38,596 nt of DNA from Acinetobacter portensis. GTDB lineage: Bacteria; Pseudomonadota; Gammaproteobacteria; Pseudomonadales; Moraxellaceae. Positions 1 through 7,771 of the stretch are shown here, in pieces (the stretch's first letter is position 1; every line of letters begins with the position of its first letter). The position numbers and the translations under genes were made by a program. The stretch lies in the NCBI RefSeq assembly GCF_009372215.1, contig NZ_LWRV01000069.1:1-38596 (forward strand), given 5' to 3'. The notes beneath the pieces were generated by a model, which was not told the origin of the DNA, did not search any database, and worked only from the letters and a program-made list of their open reading frames with translations.

Positions 1-204
1 TTATTTAGTATTTAGCTATATCTCAATAAATATCAAATTAAATTACCCATCAGTGTTTACTGATACTCCTAAAGCATAGGCTAATGATTCTTTGATCCCA
101 TATTAAATTAACGCCTATTCATTTAAATCCATTACAGTTCAAATCCATACAAATAAAGATTATAATCACTCATCTTTTGGCTAATCTGCTTATTTCCCAA
201 TACT

Positions 205-891
205 ATGAGTAAAAATGATTCCTCCCTTTCTAAAGACCAATTCAACTTACTGAAAGCCTTTAAAAAGCAAATCACCAATCCTCATTCAACAGCAATCAAA
301 AAAGCTGCTGAGGAAAAAGCTCAAGCAATACCCGAGCCTGAAGATGATATCGAAATTTTTCGCAAACAAATGCAAGGCGTCCAAAAAATGGATACCAGCA
401 ATATTGCGAAAATAGAAAAAACAAATACCAAAAAACCCAATGCTCAAGTACTTGCAAAACGTGCCGCAGCAGAAGGCGCAATGGAAACAGATAATGCAGA
501 ATTGTCTGATACGCAAGCCATGCTCAACCCTGTTGCAAGCCAAGCATCGTTAAGCTATCGCATTGGGACACTTCAGCACAAAGTATTTGAAGATTTAAAA
601 GCAGGTAATTTACGTTGGTTTGAAGCTGTCGACTTACATGGCTGTACGGTAGAAGAAGCTCGTTCTGCGGTTTTACAAATTATTCAAATTGCCAAAGATG
701 AAAACCAAAATGTCATTAAAATTGTTCATGGCAAAGGTCCAGAAGCAATTCTAAAAACCTATGTAAATAGTTGGCTTCGTCAACACAGAGATGTTTTAGC
801 ATTTGTCAGTGCACCTGAAAAACAAGGTGGCACAGGCGCAGTTTTAGTTTTACTCAAACGTGCTGAAAAGAATCCTAAATTTAAAGATTAG
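205..891 (+). CDS. Smr-domain protein (putative DNA/RNA endonuclease)
   Basis: A 228-residue cytosolic protein. The C-terminal Smr domain (about residues 140-220) shows the three family signatures: DLHG at 143-146, HGKG at 175-178, and the glycine-rich strand GGTGAVLVLL at 208-217. Stand-alone Smr proteins of this size in gammaproteobacteria (SmrA/SmrB type) are nucleases; SmrB cleaves mRNA at collided ribosomes, while SmrA-type roles are less clear. The first 110 residues are charged and low in complexity, as is usual for these proteins. The ATG has no convincing Shine-Dalgarno, but no better in-frame start fits. A hairpin separates it from folE downstream. The family is secure; the exact substrate is not. 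Confidence 0.9.
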   Translation: MSKNDSSLSKDQFNLLKAFKKQITNPHSTAIKKAAEEKAQAIPEPEDDIEIFRKQMQGVQKMDTSNIAKIEKTNTKKPNAQVLAKRAAAEGAMETDNAELSDTQAMLNPVASQASLSYRIGTLQHKVFEDLKAGNLRWFEAVDLHGCTVEEARSAVLQIIQIAKDENQNVIKIVHGKGPEAILKTYVNSWLRQHRDVLAFVSAPEKQGGTGAVLVLLKRAEKNPKFKD

Positions 892-912
892 TCCAATTTA
901 TCCCCAAAAAGA

Positions 913-942
913 GGCATTGTAAAAGTTTTCTGATACAATGCC
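913..942 (+). other. Perfect 9-bp inverted repeat between smr gene and folE
   Basis: GGCATTGTA at 913-921 and its exact complement TACAATGCC at 934-942 enclose a 12-nt loop, about 36 bases before the folE start. No T-run follows, so this is not a classic intrinsic terminator. It could be a weak terminator for the upstream gene, an mRNA hairpin or an operator. Confidence 0.5.
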
Positions 943-978
943 GTCCTTGTTCAATATCAGTGTAAGTGAACACGTCTT

Positions 979-1533
979 ATGTCTATGCAGCAAAACTACG
1001 CAAATATCCTAACCGCCATTGGCGAAGACTTAGATCGCCCAGGTCTTAAAGATACGCCTGTGCGTGCTGCTAAAGCTTTTTCGTACTTAACGTCTGGTTA
1101 TAGCAAAACACTTGAAGAAGTGACCAATAATGCGGTCTTCCCTTCAGACAACCGTGACATGGTTCTAGTAAAGAACATCGAGTTTTATTCTCTATGTGAA
1201 CATCATTTACTTCCTTTCCACGGTCGTGTGCATATTGCTTATTTACCAGAAGGCAATGTTTTAGGTTTATCTAAATTTGCCCGTATTACGGAAATGTTTG
1301 CACGTCGCTTACAAATTCAAGAAAACTTAACGCAGGAAATTGCGCAAGCTGTGGCAGAAGTCACCAAAGCCCGTGGCGTTGCCGTAATGATCGACTCTGC
1401 ACATATGTGTATGATGATGCGTGGTGTCGGTAAACAAGAATCTACAACTCGAACCGTTTCATTTGTCGGTGATTTCAAAACCAACAAAGAAGAACGTCGC
1501 GAGTTTTTAAGCGCAGTTCCTGAAAGTTACTAA
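979..1533 (+). CDS. folE: GTP cyclohydrolase I
   Basis: Converts GTP to 7,8-dihydroneopterin triphosphate and formate, the first step of tetrahydrofolate synthesis (and of queuosine precursors). The 184-residue length is normal for the short bacterial type I enzyme. The zinc and catalytic site is visible: C73-E-H75-H76 in the CEHHLLPF motif, with the second zinc cysteine C144 in HMCMMMRG. The N-terminal [10 protein letters not shown] and C-terminal GDF...RREFL blocks are also typical. It has its own intrinsic terminator. folD, a later enzyme of one-carbon folate metabolism, lies 35 kb away and is not linked. Confidence 0.97.
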   Translation: MSMQQNYANILTAIGEDLDRPGLKDTPVRAAKAFSYLTSGYSKTLEEVTNNAVFPSDNRDMVLVKNIEFYSLCEHHLLPFHGRVHIAYLPEGNVLGLSKFARITEMFARRLQIQENLTQEIAQAVAEVTKARGVAVMIDSAHMCMMMRGVGKQESTTRTVSFVGDFKTNKEERREFLSAVPESY

Positions 1534-1539
1534 TTTTTA

Positions 1540-1571
1540 AAATGCCTCAACTTTTGTTGGGGCATTTTTTT
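1540..1571 (+). terminator. Intrinsic terminator after folE
   Basis: GC-containing stem AATGCC(T)CAAC / GTTGGGGCATT with a short T-rich loop, followed by a run of seven or more T. It lies directly behind the folE stop codon. Confidence 0.85.
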
Positions 1572-1621
1572 ACTAAAATTTTAACTCATATCTAAAAATT
1601 AAGATCTAAGGATGAAAAACA

Positions 1622-1981
1622 ATGCCATCAATATTCTTAGCAGGTCATGGTTTAACGCAAAATGATAAAACAGTTGATTACCCTCGCCCCGACAGACTTG
1701 TAAAAGGCAATCCCAAACGCTTAACGACAGAATTGTATAACCACCCAAATATGAATTGTGGTATTTGGGAATGTGAAGTGGGTGCTTGGAATATTGAATT
1801 TGCATCAAACAAACAAGAATTCTTTCAAATGATTGAAGGCGTTGCTCGTTTGCATGATGCTCAAACGGGAGCATTTATTGAAATTACTACAGGTGAAGCA
1901 GGGATTATTCCACCATCATTTAAAGGCACTTTTGAAGTAATAGAAAAAGTTCAAAAATACTATGTGGTGGTGGAAGTTTAA
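1622..1981 (+). CDS. Small cupin-domain protein (cupin_3 / DUF861-like)
   Basis: A 119-residue single-domain protein with no signal peptide. The central part (GIWECEVGAWNIEF...EFFQMIEGVARLHD...GEAGIIPPSFKGTFEVIE) has the spacing of the cupin_3/DUF861 family, which includes the C-terminal domain of ureidoglycine aminohydrolase and EutQ. The typical metal-binding His pattern is weak, so catalytic activity is uncertain. A good Shine-Dalgarno (AAGGAT) precedes the ATG. The gene ends seven bases from the stop of the convergent diguanylate cyclase gene. No pathway can be read from the neighbours. Confidence 0.8.
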   Translation: MPSIFLAGHGLTQNDKTVDYPRPDRLVKGNPKRLTTELYNHPNMNCGIWECEVGAWNIEFASNKQEFFQMIEGVARLHDAQTGAFIEITTGEAGIIPPSFKGTFEVIEKVQKYYVVVEV

Positions 1982-1988
1982 AGCCTAT

Positions 1989-3380
1989 TTATAATAAACA
2001 AGATGCTTTTAATTCAGTCTTAGAGACATAAACCCGATTGCGTCCAGAATTTTTTGCGGTATACAAACTCACATCTGCGGCATCTAAAAACTTTTGATAA
2101 TCTAGATGTCCATCATATGCTTGCACACCAATACTCACAGTAAATTTAAACGCAACATTATCAATTGTATATAAAACAGATGCTTCTATACTTTGACGAA
2201 TACTTTCCGCAATCACTTTAAAACGCGCAACATCTGTATCAACAAGCAACACAAGAAACTCTTCGCCACCCACTCTAAATGCGTAATCACTGCCTTTCGT
2301 ATATTTCGTTAAAATTTCAGCGATATATTTAAGTGCTGTATCACCTGCTGCATGACCATAACGATCATTGACTAACTTAAAGTAATCCGCATCAATTGCC
2401 AATAAACATAATGGTGTATTATTTTTACGTGCAAATTCAATTTCTCTAGATACGACTGTATCTAAATAGCGACGGCTCAAGAGCTTAGTTAGAGAATCAT
2501 TCCCCACATCAATATAATCTGCAACTTGGAAAAGTTGATCTAATAAATACTGAATCTCACGGTTCTTTTGACGAACATATTGAATAGTTTGGTGAATATC
2601 TGCCTTATCCACAACATGACTAATTTTTTCAATAAGTTCATCTACCTGCGCAATAACATCTAAAATAACTTGAACTTGCTGTGAGCTAGAAAAAGCATAT
2701 GATGCTTTGTGAATGAACCATAAACCAAATTCAGATTTAGACAATAAAGGATGAAATATATTTTCAGGTAAAGAAAATGCTTTAAAGATTAATTCATTCT
2801 CCCAATCTAACAAGCTACTGCGTTGCTTATCCTTCTGAACTGAAACATCTTGCATGGCAGAAAATAAGCGATAACTATGCTTTTCCTCTTGATGAACTTC
2901 TGTTTTTTCCTCATAAGATCGGCACATAATTTCAGTTGAAAAGCTTAACAATTCAATTATATAGCCTATCATTGATAAAATATTTTCTTTCGCTTGTTGC
3001 ACTAATGCAATTTCAAAAATTTTCTTTTCGATTTCACGCACACCACGCATGATCAGCCATGATGGAATACCAACGCGCGCATGTACATGCCCAACGAGCT
3101 TTTGCCTTTCAACCGCTTCGACATAGTTCTGTTTAATGGCAACACCAAAGCTCTCTAATAGCCATTGATGTAACGTCGTTTGTAAACGCTCTTGAATGAG
3201 ATCATCAGAAAAAAATTCTGCTGATTCTTTTTCAGTAAGCATTTTTTTATAAAACTCATAAACTAAGACTGATGCATGTTGTTGTATAAAATGAAAAGCA
3301 TCTAATACGTCAGATGCATCATATCGTTTACACAAACCTTCCCACTGTCCAGTCAATTCATTTAAAATTTCACTATCCAT
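1989..3380 (-). CDS. Globin-coupled sensor diguanylate cyclase (DosC/YddV-like)
   Basis: A 463-residue soluble signalling enzyme predicted to make cyclic di-GMP from GTP. The N-terminal 160 residues look like a globin-coupled heme sensor: the stretch LVGHVHARVGIPSWLIMRG (about 95-113) matches the F-helix region of E. coli DosC, with H100 aligned to the proximal heme histidine (H98 is also nearby), and VYEFYKK (40-46) lies where the distal tyrosine is found. A linker of about 130 residues follows, then a GGDEF domain with an intact GGEEF active site at 371-375. The usual inhibitory I-site RxxD appears as K362-G-S-D365, so product inhibition may be altered. By analogy with DosC the signal is probably oxygen; this is inferred. 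No partner phosphodiesterase is adjacent. Confidence 0.9.
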   Translation of the reverse strand: MDSEILNELTGQWEGLCKRYDASDVLDAFHFIQQHASVLVYEFYKKMLTEKESAEFFSDDLIQERLQTTLHQWLLESFGVAIKQNYVEAVERQKLVGHVHARVGIPSWLIMRGVREIEKKIFEIALVQQAKENILSMIGYIIELLSFSTEIMCRSYEEKTEVHQEEKHSYRLFSAMQDVSVQKDKQRSSLLDWENELIFKAFSLPENIFHPLLSKSEFGLWFIHKASYAFSSSQQVQVILDVIAQVDELIEKISHVVDKADIHQTIQYVRQKNREIQYLLDQLFQVADYIDVGNDSLTKLLSRRYLDTVVSREIEFARKNNTPLCLLAIDADYFKLVNDRYGHAAGDTALKYIAEILTKYTKGSDYAFRVGGEEFLVLLVDTDVARFKVIAESIRQSIEASVLYTIDNVAFKFTVSIGVQAYDGHLDYQKFLDAADVSLYTAKNSGRNRVYVSKTELKASCLL

Positions 3381-3516
3381 TGACCGTTACCCCAGATCAA
3401 ACATCAATTAATAAACACGGCAAAGCCTTCGCCCAAAATCAGAACGACTATTATTTTTCATTTACCCCATGAAAAAATAAAAAATGATGAGCTCAATCAC
3501 TCATCATCTACTGACT

Positions 3517-4314
3517 TTAATTTAACTTCCAAAAACCATTTGGCTTACGCTGCCCCAAAATCCCCAGCACAAGAACCAAACTTAATAATAGTAATAAATA
3601 CCACGACCCCAATTTACCCCATCCCACCATATGCCATGCATCAACCTGACTTGGGTACAACCAAATTTTATAAAATGTACTAATATTTTCAGCAATCCAA
3701 ATTAAAAATGCCAAGAGCATTAATACAGGCAACATCGGCACTTTGAATTTTCTATCTTGTATTTCAAAACCAATTTTTGTATTCCAAAAAATTATCGCGC
3801 TCCATACAAATAGGAAGTAGCGAATATCAGGAATAAAGAACTTGGTCATGAAATTTGCATAAGACAGCACAGCCAATGCCATCATATTATTAAAACTTGG
3901 TAAATACTGAAAATGCACTTGATATAAGCGCAAAGAACGTGCAAAAAAACTCCCCACAGCAGAATACATAAAGCCTGCAAATAAAGGCACAGTTAAAATT
4001 TTAAAAACAGCAGGTTGTGGATATTGCCACGATGCAATATATGGACTTGTTAGAAAAATTTCCATGCCCATTGCCATAATATGAAATAAGGTAATAACTT
4101 TAGCTTCAGCCCAAGATTCTAACTTTAAGTACAGCAAACATACTTGAATCGCTAAAGCATAAAACAACAAATAGTCATATCGAAAATAACCAAAATACTC
4201 GTGGCTTCCCATACTTGCTGTGACAGCAAAAGCAATGAGCAACAAAATACCAAATAAGGCAGCCGAAGCTGCCTTAAATGAAAATTGGATCAACGAACCC
4301 AAATTTTGAATCAC
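3517..4314 (-). CDS. DUF817 family integral membrane protein
   Basis: A 265-residue, strongly hydrophobic protein with about eight membrane segments and conserved-looking polar blocks (HIMAMGMEIF, YANFMTKFFIPD, WSAIIFWNTKI, WIAENISTFYKIWLYP). The pattern and length match the DUF817 family, whose function is unknown. The GTG start is preceded by AAGGA, which overlaps the hemE stop codon region; the gap to hemE is only nine bases, so the two are almost certainly co-transcribed and probably translationally coupled. No biochemical role can be assigned from sequence. Confidence 0.85.
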   Translation of the reverse strand: MIQNLGSLIQFSFKAASAALFGILLLIAFAVTASMGSHEYFGYFRYDYLLFYALAIQVCLLYLKLESWAEAKVITLFHIMAMGMEIFLTSPYIASWQYPQPAVFKILTVPLFAGFMYSAVGSFFARSLRLYQVHFQYLPSFNNMMALAVLSYANFMTKFFIPDIRYFLFVWSAIIFWNTKIGFEIQDRKFKVPMLPVLMLLAFLIWIAENISTFYKIWLYPSQVDAWHMVGWGKLGSWYLLLLLSLVLVLGILGQRKPNGFWKLN

Positions 4315-4323
4315 GGAATATCC

Positions 4324-5394
4324 TTATAAATATTTAGCGCTATATTCATGCACGGTATCAATGAATGCTTGCGGGCGAGATGGATCAACCCATTGTGTAA
4401 TACCATGTCCTAAGTTTGCGATATAACCTGTTTTTTCACCATTTGCATAAGCATCGTCTAGCATTGCTTTAGTTGCTTTCACGATGTTTTCAGGTGTGCC
4501 ATATAAAGTTGCAGGATCTAAGTTCCCTTGCAAAGCGGCACGACCATTTACAGTTTGACGCGCAACATTCAGTGGCGTTGTCCAATCTAGACCAAATGCA
4601 TCTGCACCCGTCGCAATCATTGGCTCTAACCACTGACCGCCACCTTTAGTAAATAAAATCACTGGAATTTTGCGACCATCTTTTTCACGCTGTAAGCCAG
4701 CCACAATTTTTTGCATGTATTTAAGTGAAAATTCAAGATATTCACGATGTGCTAATGCACCGCCCCAACTATCAAAAATTTGAACCGCTTGTGCACCTGC
4801 ATCAATTTGAGCATTTAGATAATCAATAACAGCATCTGCCAGTCTGTCTAATAATGCATGTAGAACTTCTGGTTGTGCATACATCATATTTTTAGTGAAG
4901 CGGAAATCTTTACTTGAACCACCTTCAACCATATACGTTGCCAATGTCCAAGGGCTACCAGAGAAACCAATAAGTGGAACTTGACCACCCAATGCAGAAC
5001 GAATCGTAGATACTGCATTCATTACATAATCTAGATCAGATTTTGCATTGAATTTTGGTAAGTTTGCGACATCTTGTTCTGTACGAACTGTTTTATGGAA
5101 TTTTGGACCTTCGCCTGCTTCAAAATATAAACCTAAACCCAATGCATCTGGCACAGTCAAAATATCTGAAAATAAAATAGCAGCATCAAGTTCATAACGA
5201 CGCAAAGGCTGAAGTGTTACTTCACAAGCAAATTCAGTATTTTTACATAATGAAAGGAAGTCGCCTGCTTTAGCACGAGTTTCACGATATTCTGGTAAAT
5301 AACGGCCTGCTTGTCGCATCATCCAAACTGGAGTTGTATCTACGGGTTCACGTAATAAAGCACGTAGAAAACGATCATTTTTTAAGGTCGTCAT
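4324..5394 (-). CDS. hemE: Uroporphyrinogen decarboxylase
   Basis: Cytosolic enzyme that removes four carboxyl groups from uroporphyrinogen III to give coproporphyrinogen III in heme synthesis. The 356-residue length is normal. The N-terminal signature [17 protein letters not shown] (about 24-40) carries the conserved Arg residues that bind substrate acetates, and the internal [12 protein letters not shown] and [17 protein letters not shown] blocks are also diagnostic. An AGGAAA Shine-Dalgarno lies just before the ATG. It is the first gene of a two-gene unit with the DUF817 membrane gene. No other heme gene is in the window. Confidence 0.97.
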   Translation of the reverse strand: MTTLKNDRFLRALLREPVDTTPVWMMRQAGRYLPEYRETRAKAGDFLSLCKNTEFACEVTLQPLRRYELDAAILFSDILTVPDALGLGLYFEAGEGPKFHKTVRTEQDVANLPKFNAKSDLDYVMNAVSTIRSALGGQVPLIGFSGSPWTLATYMVEGGSSKDFRFTKNMMYAQPEVLHALLDRLADAVIDYLNAQIDAGAQAVQIFDSWGGALAHREYLEFSLKYMQKIVAGLQREKDGRKIPVILFTKGGGQWLEPMIATGADAFGLDWTTPLNVARQTVNGRAALQGNLDPATLYGTPENIVKATKAMLDDAYANGEKTGYIANLGHGITQWVDPSRPQAFIDTVHEYSAKYL

Positions 5395-5600
5395 TTACTT
5401 TCCTAATTCAATTTTTAATCTTGTGAACATCATAACAAAAAGGTTTAAGTTTTAATAATCTGAGCGTATGTTAAAAAACGATTGGAATAAATGATAAAAC
5501 CCATATTTAGAGAAAACATTTACTGCAACGCTTGTTTTTTTCTGTAATACTTATGTTGTTTTTTCACAATATTAATGAATTATTCTTAAGGTTGAATTAC

Positions 5601-6830
5601 ATGTTAGTTCGCTCAATACTTGCAATGAGTTTAAGCTGCATTTTTGCTAGTTCTGCATTTGCGGCATCAACTGCTGAAAAATCATTAAATCCTACAAAGA
5701 TTAAAGATGTTGCGATTGAAGATCCTATTGATCCTCTAGCAATCAACAAACCAGCAGAACAAGCATCTTCGGAAGCGAAAATTACTCAACAAGAACAACA
5801 AGATTTAAATCAAGCTTCTAAAACGCTAGATAATCTTCAAAGTACAGAAGACAACACTGCTGATATTGGCACAGCGCCTACATCAACAACGTCGTCTACA
5901 TCAACAAGTGCTACCGCATATAAGGGTTCGTGGTCTTTAGACAGCCTAAACAATGCACAGTGGTCTGAAAATATTGGTAAAGGTCAATTCCCTGTTTATG
6001 CACGTGCGCATGTAATGCTAAATAATGCACATGCATCTCCTGGTGCAATCGATGGCTCAAGTGGTAAAAATACCCTTAAAGCAATTGCATCATTCCAGCA
6101 AATGAATGGTTTAAAACCAACGGGTACACTCACAAAAGAAACTTGGGATGCCTTAGTTGCAAATCAAGGTTCTAAGCCTGCATATGTAGAATACACGATT
6201 ACCGCTGCTGACCTAAAAGGTCCATATGCAAAATCAATTCCACATGACTATGCACTTCAATCTAAAATGCCTGGTTTGTACTACACACGCGTAACAGAAA
6301 TGTTGGGTGAGAAATTCCATATGGATGAAGAGTTCTTGAAAAAGATCAATCCAAAAGCGAATTTCAATAAAGTTGGCGAAAAAATTATTGTTTCAAGCGT
6401 TCGCAATCAATTACCTGAAGATATTCATTTAATTGTTGCGCATAAAGGTGCGAAACAACTTTATTTATTCAACAGCAAGAATAAGATGATTGCATCTTTC
6501 CCTGCCACTATTGGTAGCTCAGATACACCATCTCCAACAGGTACATATAAAGTGACTGGCGTTACTCCAAACCCATGGTATAGCTATTCACCAAGTAACT
6601 TTGTACAAGGTAAAAACTTAAAACCTCTTTCTTTACCACCAGGTCCTAATGGTCCTGTAGGTAATATTTGGATTGGTTTAAGCAAAAAATCATTTGGTAT
6701 TCATGGTACGCCAAACCCTTCAAGTATTTCTAAAACAGCATCACATGGTTGTATTCGTTTAACCAACTGGGATGCCAACGATTTAGGTAAAAAAGTGAAG
6801 TCTGGTGTAACTGCTAAGTTCTTAGAATAA
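5601..6830 (+). CDS. Periplasmic L,D-transpeptidase (YkuD) with peptidoglycan-binding domain
   Basis: Predicted to cross-link or modify peptidoglycan stem peptides (3-3 links or lipoprotein anchoring). I place the start at the ATG at 5601, which follows an AAGG Shine-Dalgarno and gives a clean signal peptide (MLVRSILAMS...ASSAFA); the open frame extends 23 codons further upstream without support. In the 409-residue product, residues 22-110 form a low-complexity Ser/Thr/Ala-rich linker, about 130-187 a PG_binding_1 domain, and about 272-409 the YkuD catalytic domain with H368, H382 and the nucleophile C384 in SHGCIRLTN. A strong terminator follows. Which cross-link it makes is not evident. Confidence 0.93.
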   Translation: MLVRSILAMSLSCIFASSAFAASTAEKSLNPTKIKDVAIEDPIDPLAINKPAEQASSEAKITQQEQQDLNQASKTLDNLQSTEDNTADIGTAPTSTTSSTSTSATAYKGSWSLDSLNNAQWSENIGKGQFPVYARAHVMLNNAHASPGAIDGSSGKNTLKAIASFQQMNGLKPTGTLTKETWDALVANQGSKPAYVEYTITAADLKGPYAKSIPHDYALQSKMPGLYYTRVTEMLGEKFHMDEEFLKKINPKANFNKVGEKIIVSSVRNQLPEDIHLIVAHKGAKQLYLFNSKNKMIASFPATIGSSDTPSPTGTYKVTGVTPNPWYSYSPSNFVQGKNLKPLSLPPGPNGPVGNIWIGLSKKSFGIHGTPNPSSISKTASHGCIRLTNWDANDLGKKVKSGVTAKFLE

Positions 6831-6850
6831 TAGATACCTATCTATTGTTT

Positions 6851-6880
6851 AAAAAAGCCTGCATTAATGCAGGCTTTTTT
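6851..6880. terminator. Intrinsic terminator after L,D-transpeptidase gene
   Basis: Perfect stem AAAGCCTGCATT/AATGCAGGCTTT flanked by A and T runs, just behind the stop at 6830. Confidence 0.88.
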
Positions 6881-6995
6881 ATACCCAAGCAATCATCATC
6901 CTACAAATAGAACAATATGTTGCTTTTCAGGGATATGTAAAGATAATTTAAAACAGTAAAATTATTCCAAGTTCAAATAATAATGGAGTATTCAC

Positions 6996-7688
6996 ATGAA
7001 TGCTTACTTACATCGTAGTGAAGATCGTGGTCACGTTAAAATGGCTTGGCTAGACACCAAACATAGTTTCTCATTTGGTAGCTGGCACAATCCAAAATAT
7101 ATGGGTGTTAGCGCATTACGTGTTATTAATGACGATACCATTGATGCTCATAAAGGCTTTGGTACGCACCCACATGACAACATGGAAATTTTAACCTGTG
7201 TGCTAGACGGCACCATTTCTCATAAAGATAGTATGGGAAATTCAGGTGGAATTACTGCGGGTGAATGGCAATTGATGAGTGCAGGTACGGGTGTTCAACA
7301 TAGCGAAATGAACCAAGGTGATACGCCTGTTCATTTATTACAAATTTGGATTCATCCTGATATTCGTAATGCTGAACCAACCTACCAACAAATTAAGTTA
7401 GATCCTAAAGATCAACCAAACCAATGGCACTTAATTGCAGGGCCAAATGACAATGCACCTATGCATATTCGCCAACAAGCTGAAGTAAAAACTGCTGTCT
7501 TGGAACAAGGTTTATCTTTAGATGTAAAAGCCACTCAAGTATTAAATTATGTTCACGTGATTCGTGGTGAAATTAGCATTGATGAACACGTTGTAAAAGC
7601 TGGTGATGCACTTCTATTTTCAGAAGATTCAACTCTTATAGCAAATGAAGAAAGTCAGTTTATTTGGTTCGATTTACCGAAGCAGTAA
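6996..7688 (+). CDS. Pirin family protein (YhhW-like)
   Basis: A 230-residue two-cupin protein close to E. coli YhhW, which has quercetin 2,3-dioxygenase activity in vitro. The N-terminal cupin contains the metal ligands in GTHPHDNMEI and in VQHSEMN (two His, one His and a Glu). The start block LHRSEDRGH...WLDTKHSFSFG...NPKYMG is highly typical of bacterial pirins. The C-terminal cupin (about 150-230) lacks an obvious metal set, as in YhhW. Physiological substrate is unknown. It stands alone, with terminators on both sides. Confidence 0.92.
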   Translation: MNAYLHRSEDRGHVKMAWLDTKHSFSFGSWHNPKYMGVSALRVINDDTIDAHKGFGTHPHDNMEILTCVLDGTISHKDSMGNSGGITAGEWQLMSAGTGVQHSEMNQGDTPVHLLQIWIHPDIRNAEPTYQQIKLDPKDQPNQWHLIAGPNDNAPMHIRQQAEVKTAVLEQGLSLDVKATQVLNYVHVIRGEISIDEHVVKAGDALLFSEDSTLIANEESQFIWFDLPKQ

Positions 7689-7698
7689 TTTACATTAT

Positions 7699-7727
7699 AA
7701 AAAGGCGCCTAAATAGGCGCCTTTTTA
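7699..7727. terminator. Bidirectional terminator between pirin and autotransporter genes
   Basis: Perfect palindrome AAAGGCGCCTA / TAGGCGCCTTT with A and T runs on either side, so it can serve both convergent genes. Confidence 0.88.
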
Positions 7728-7771
7728 TATCAGTACTCTTTTAATCATTCAGATTTTAAATTTTAATTCAA

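Noticed and set aside
1..204. Possible gene end at the left edge.
   Set aside because: The 204 bases are AT-rich with stops in all frames and show no protein-like segment; probably promoter DNA for the Smr gene.
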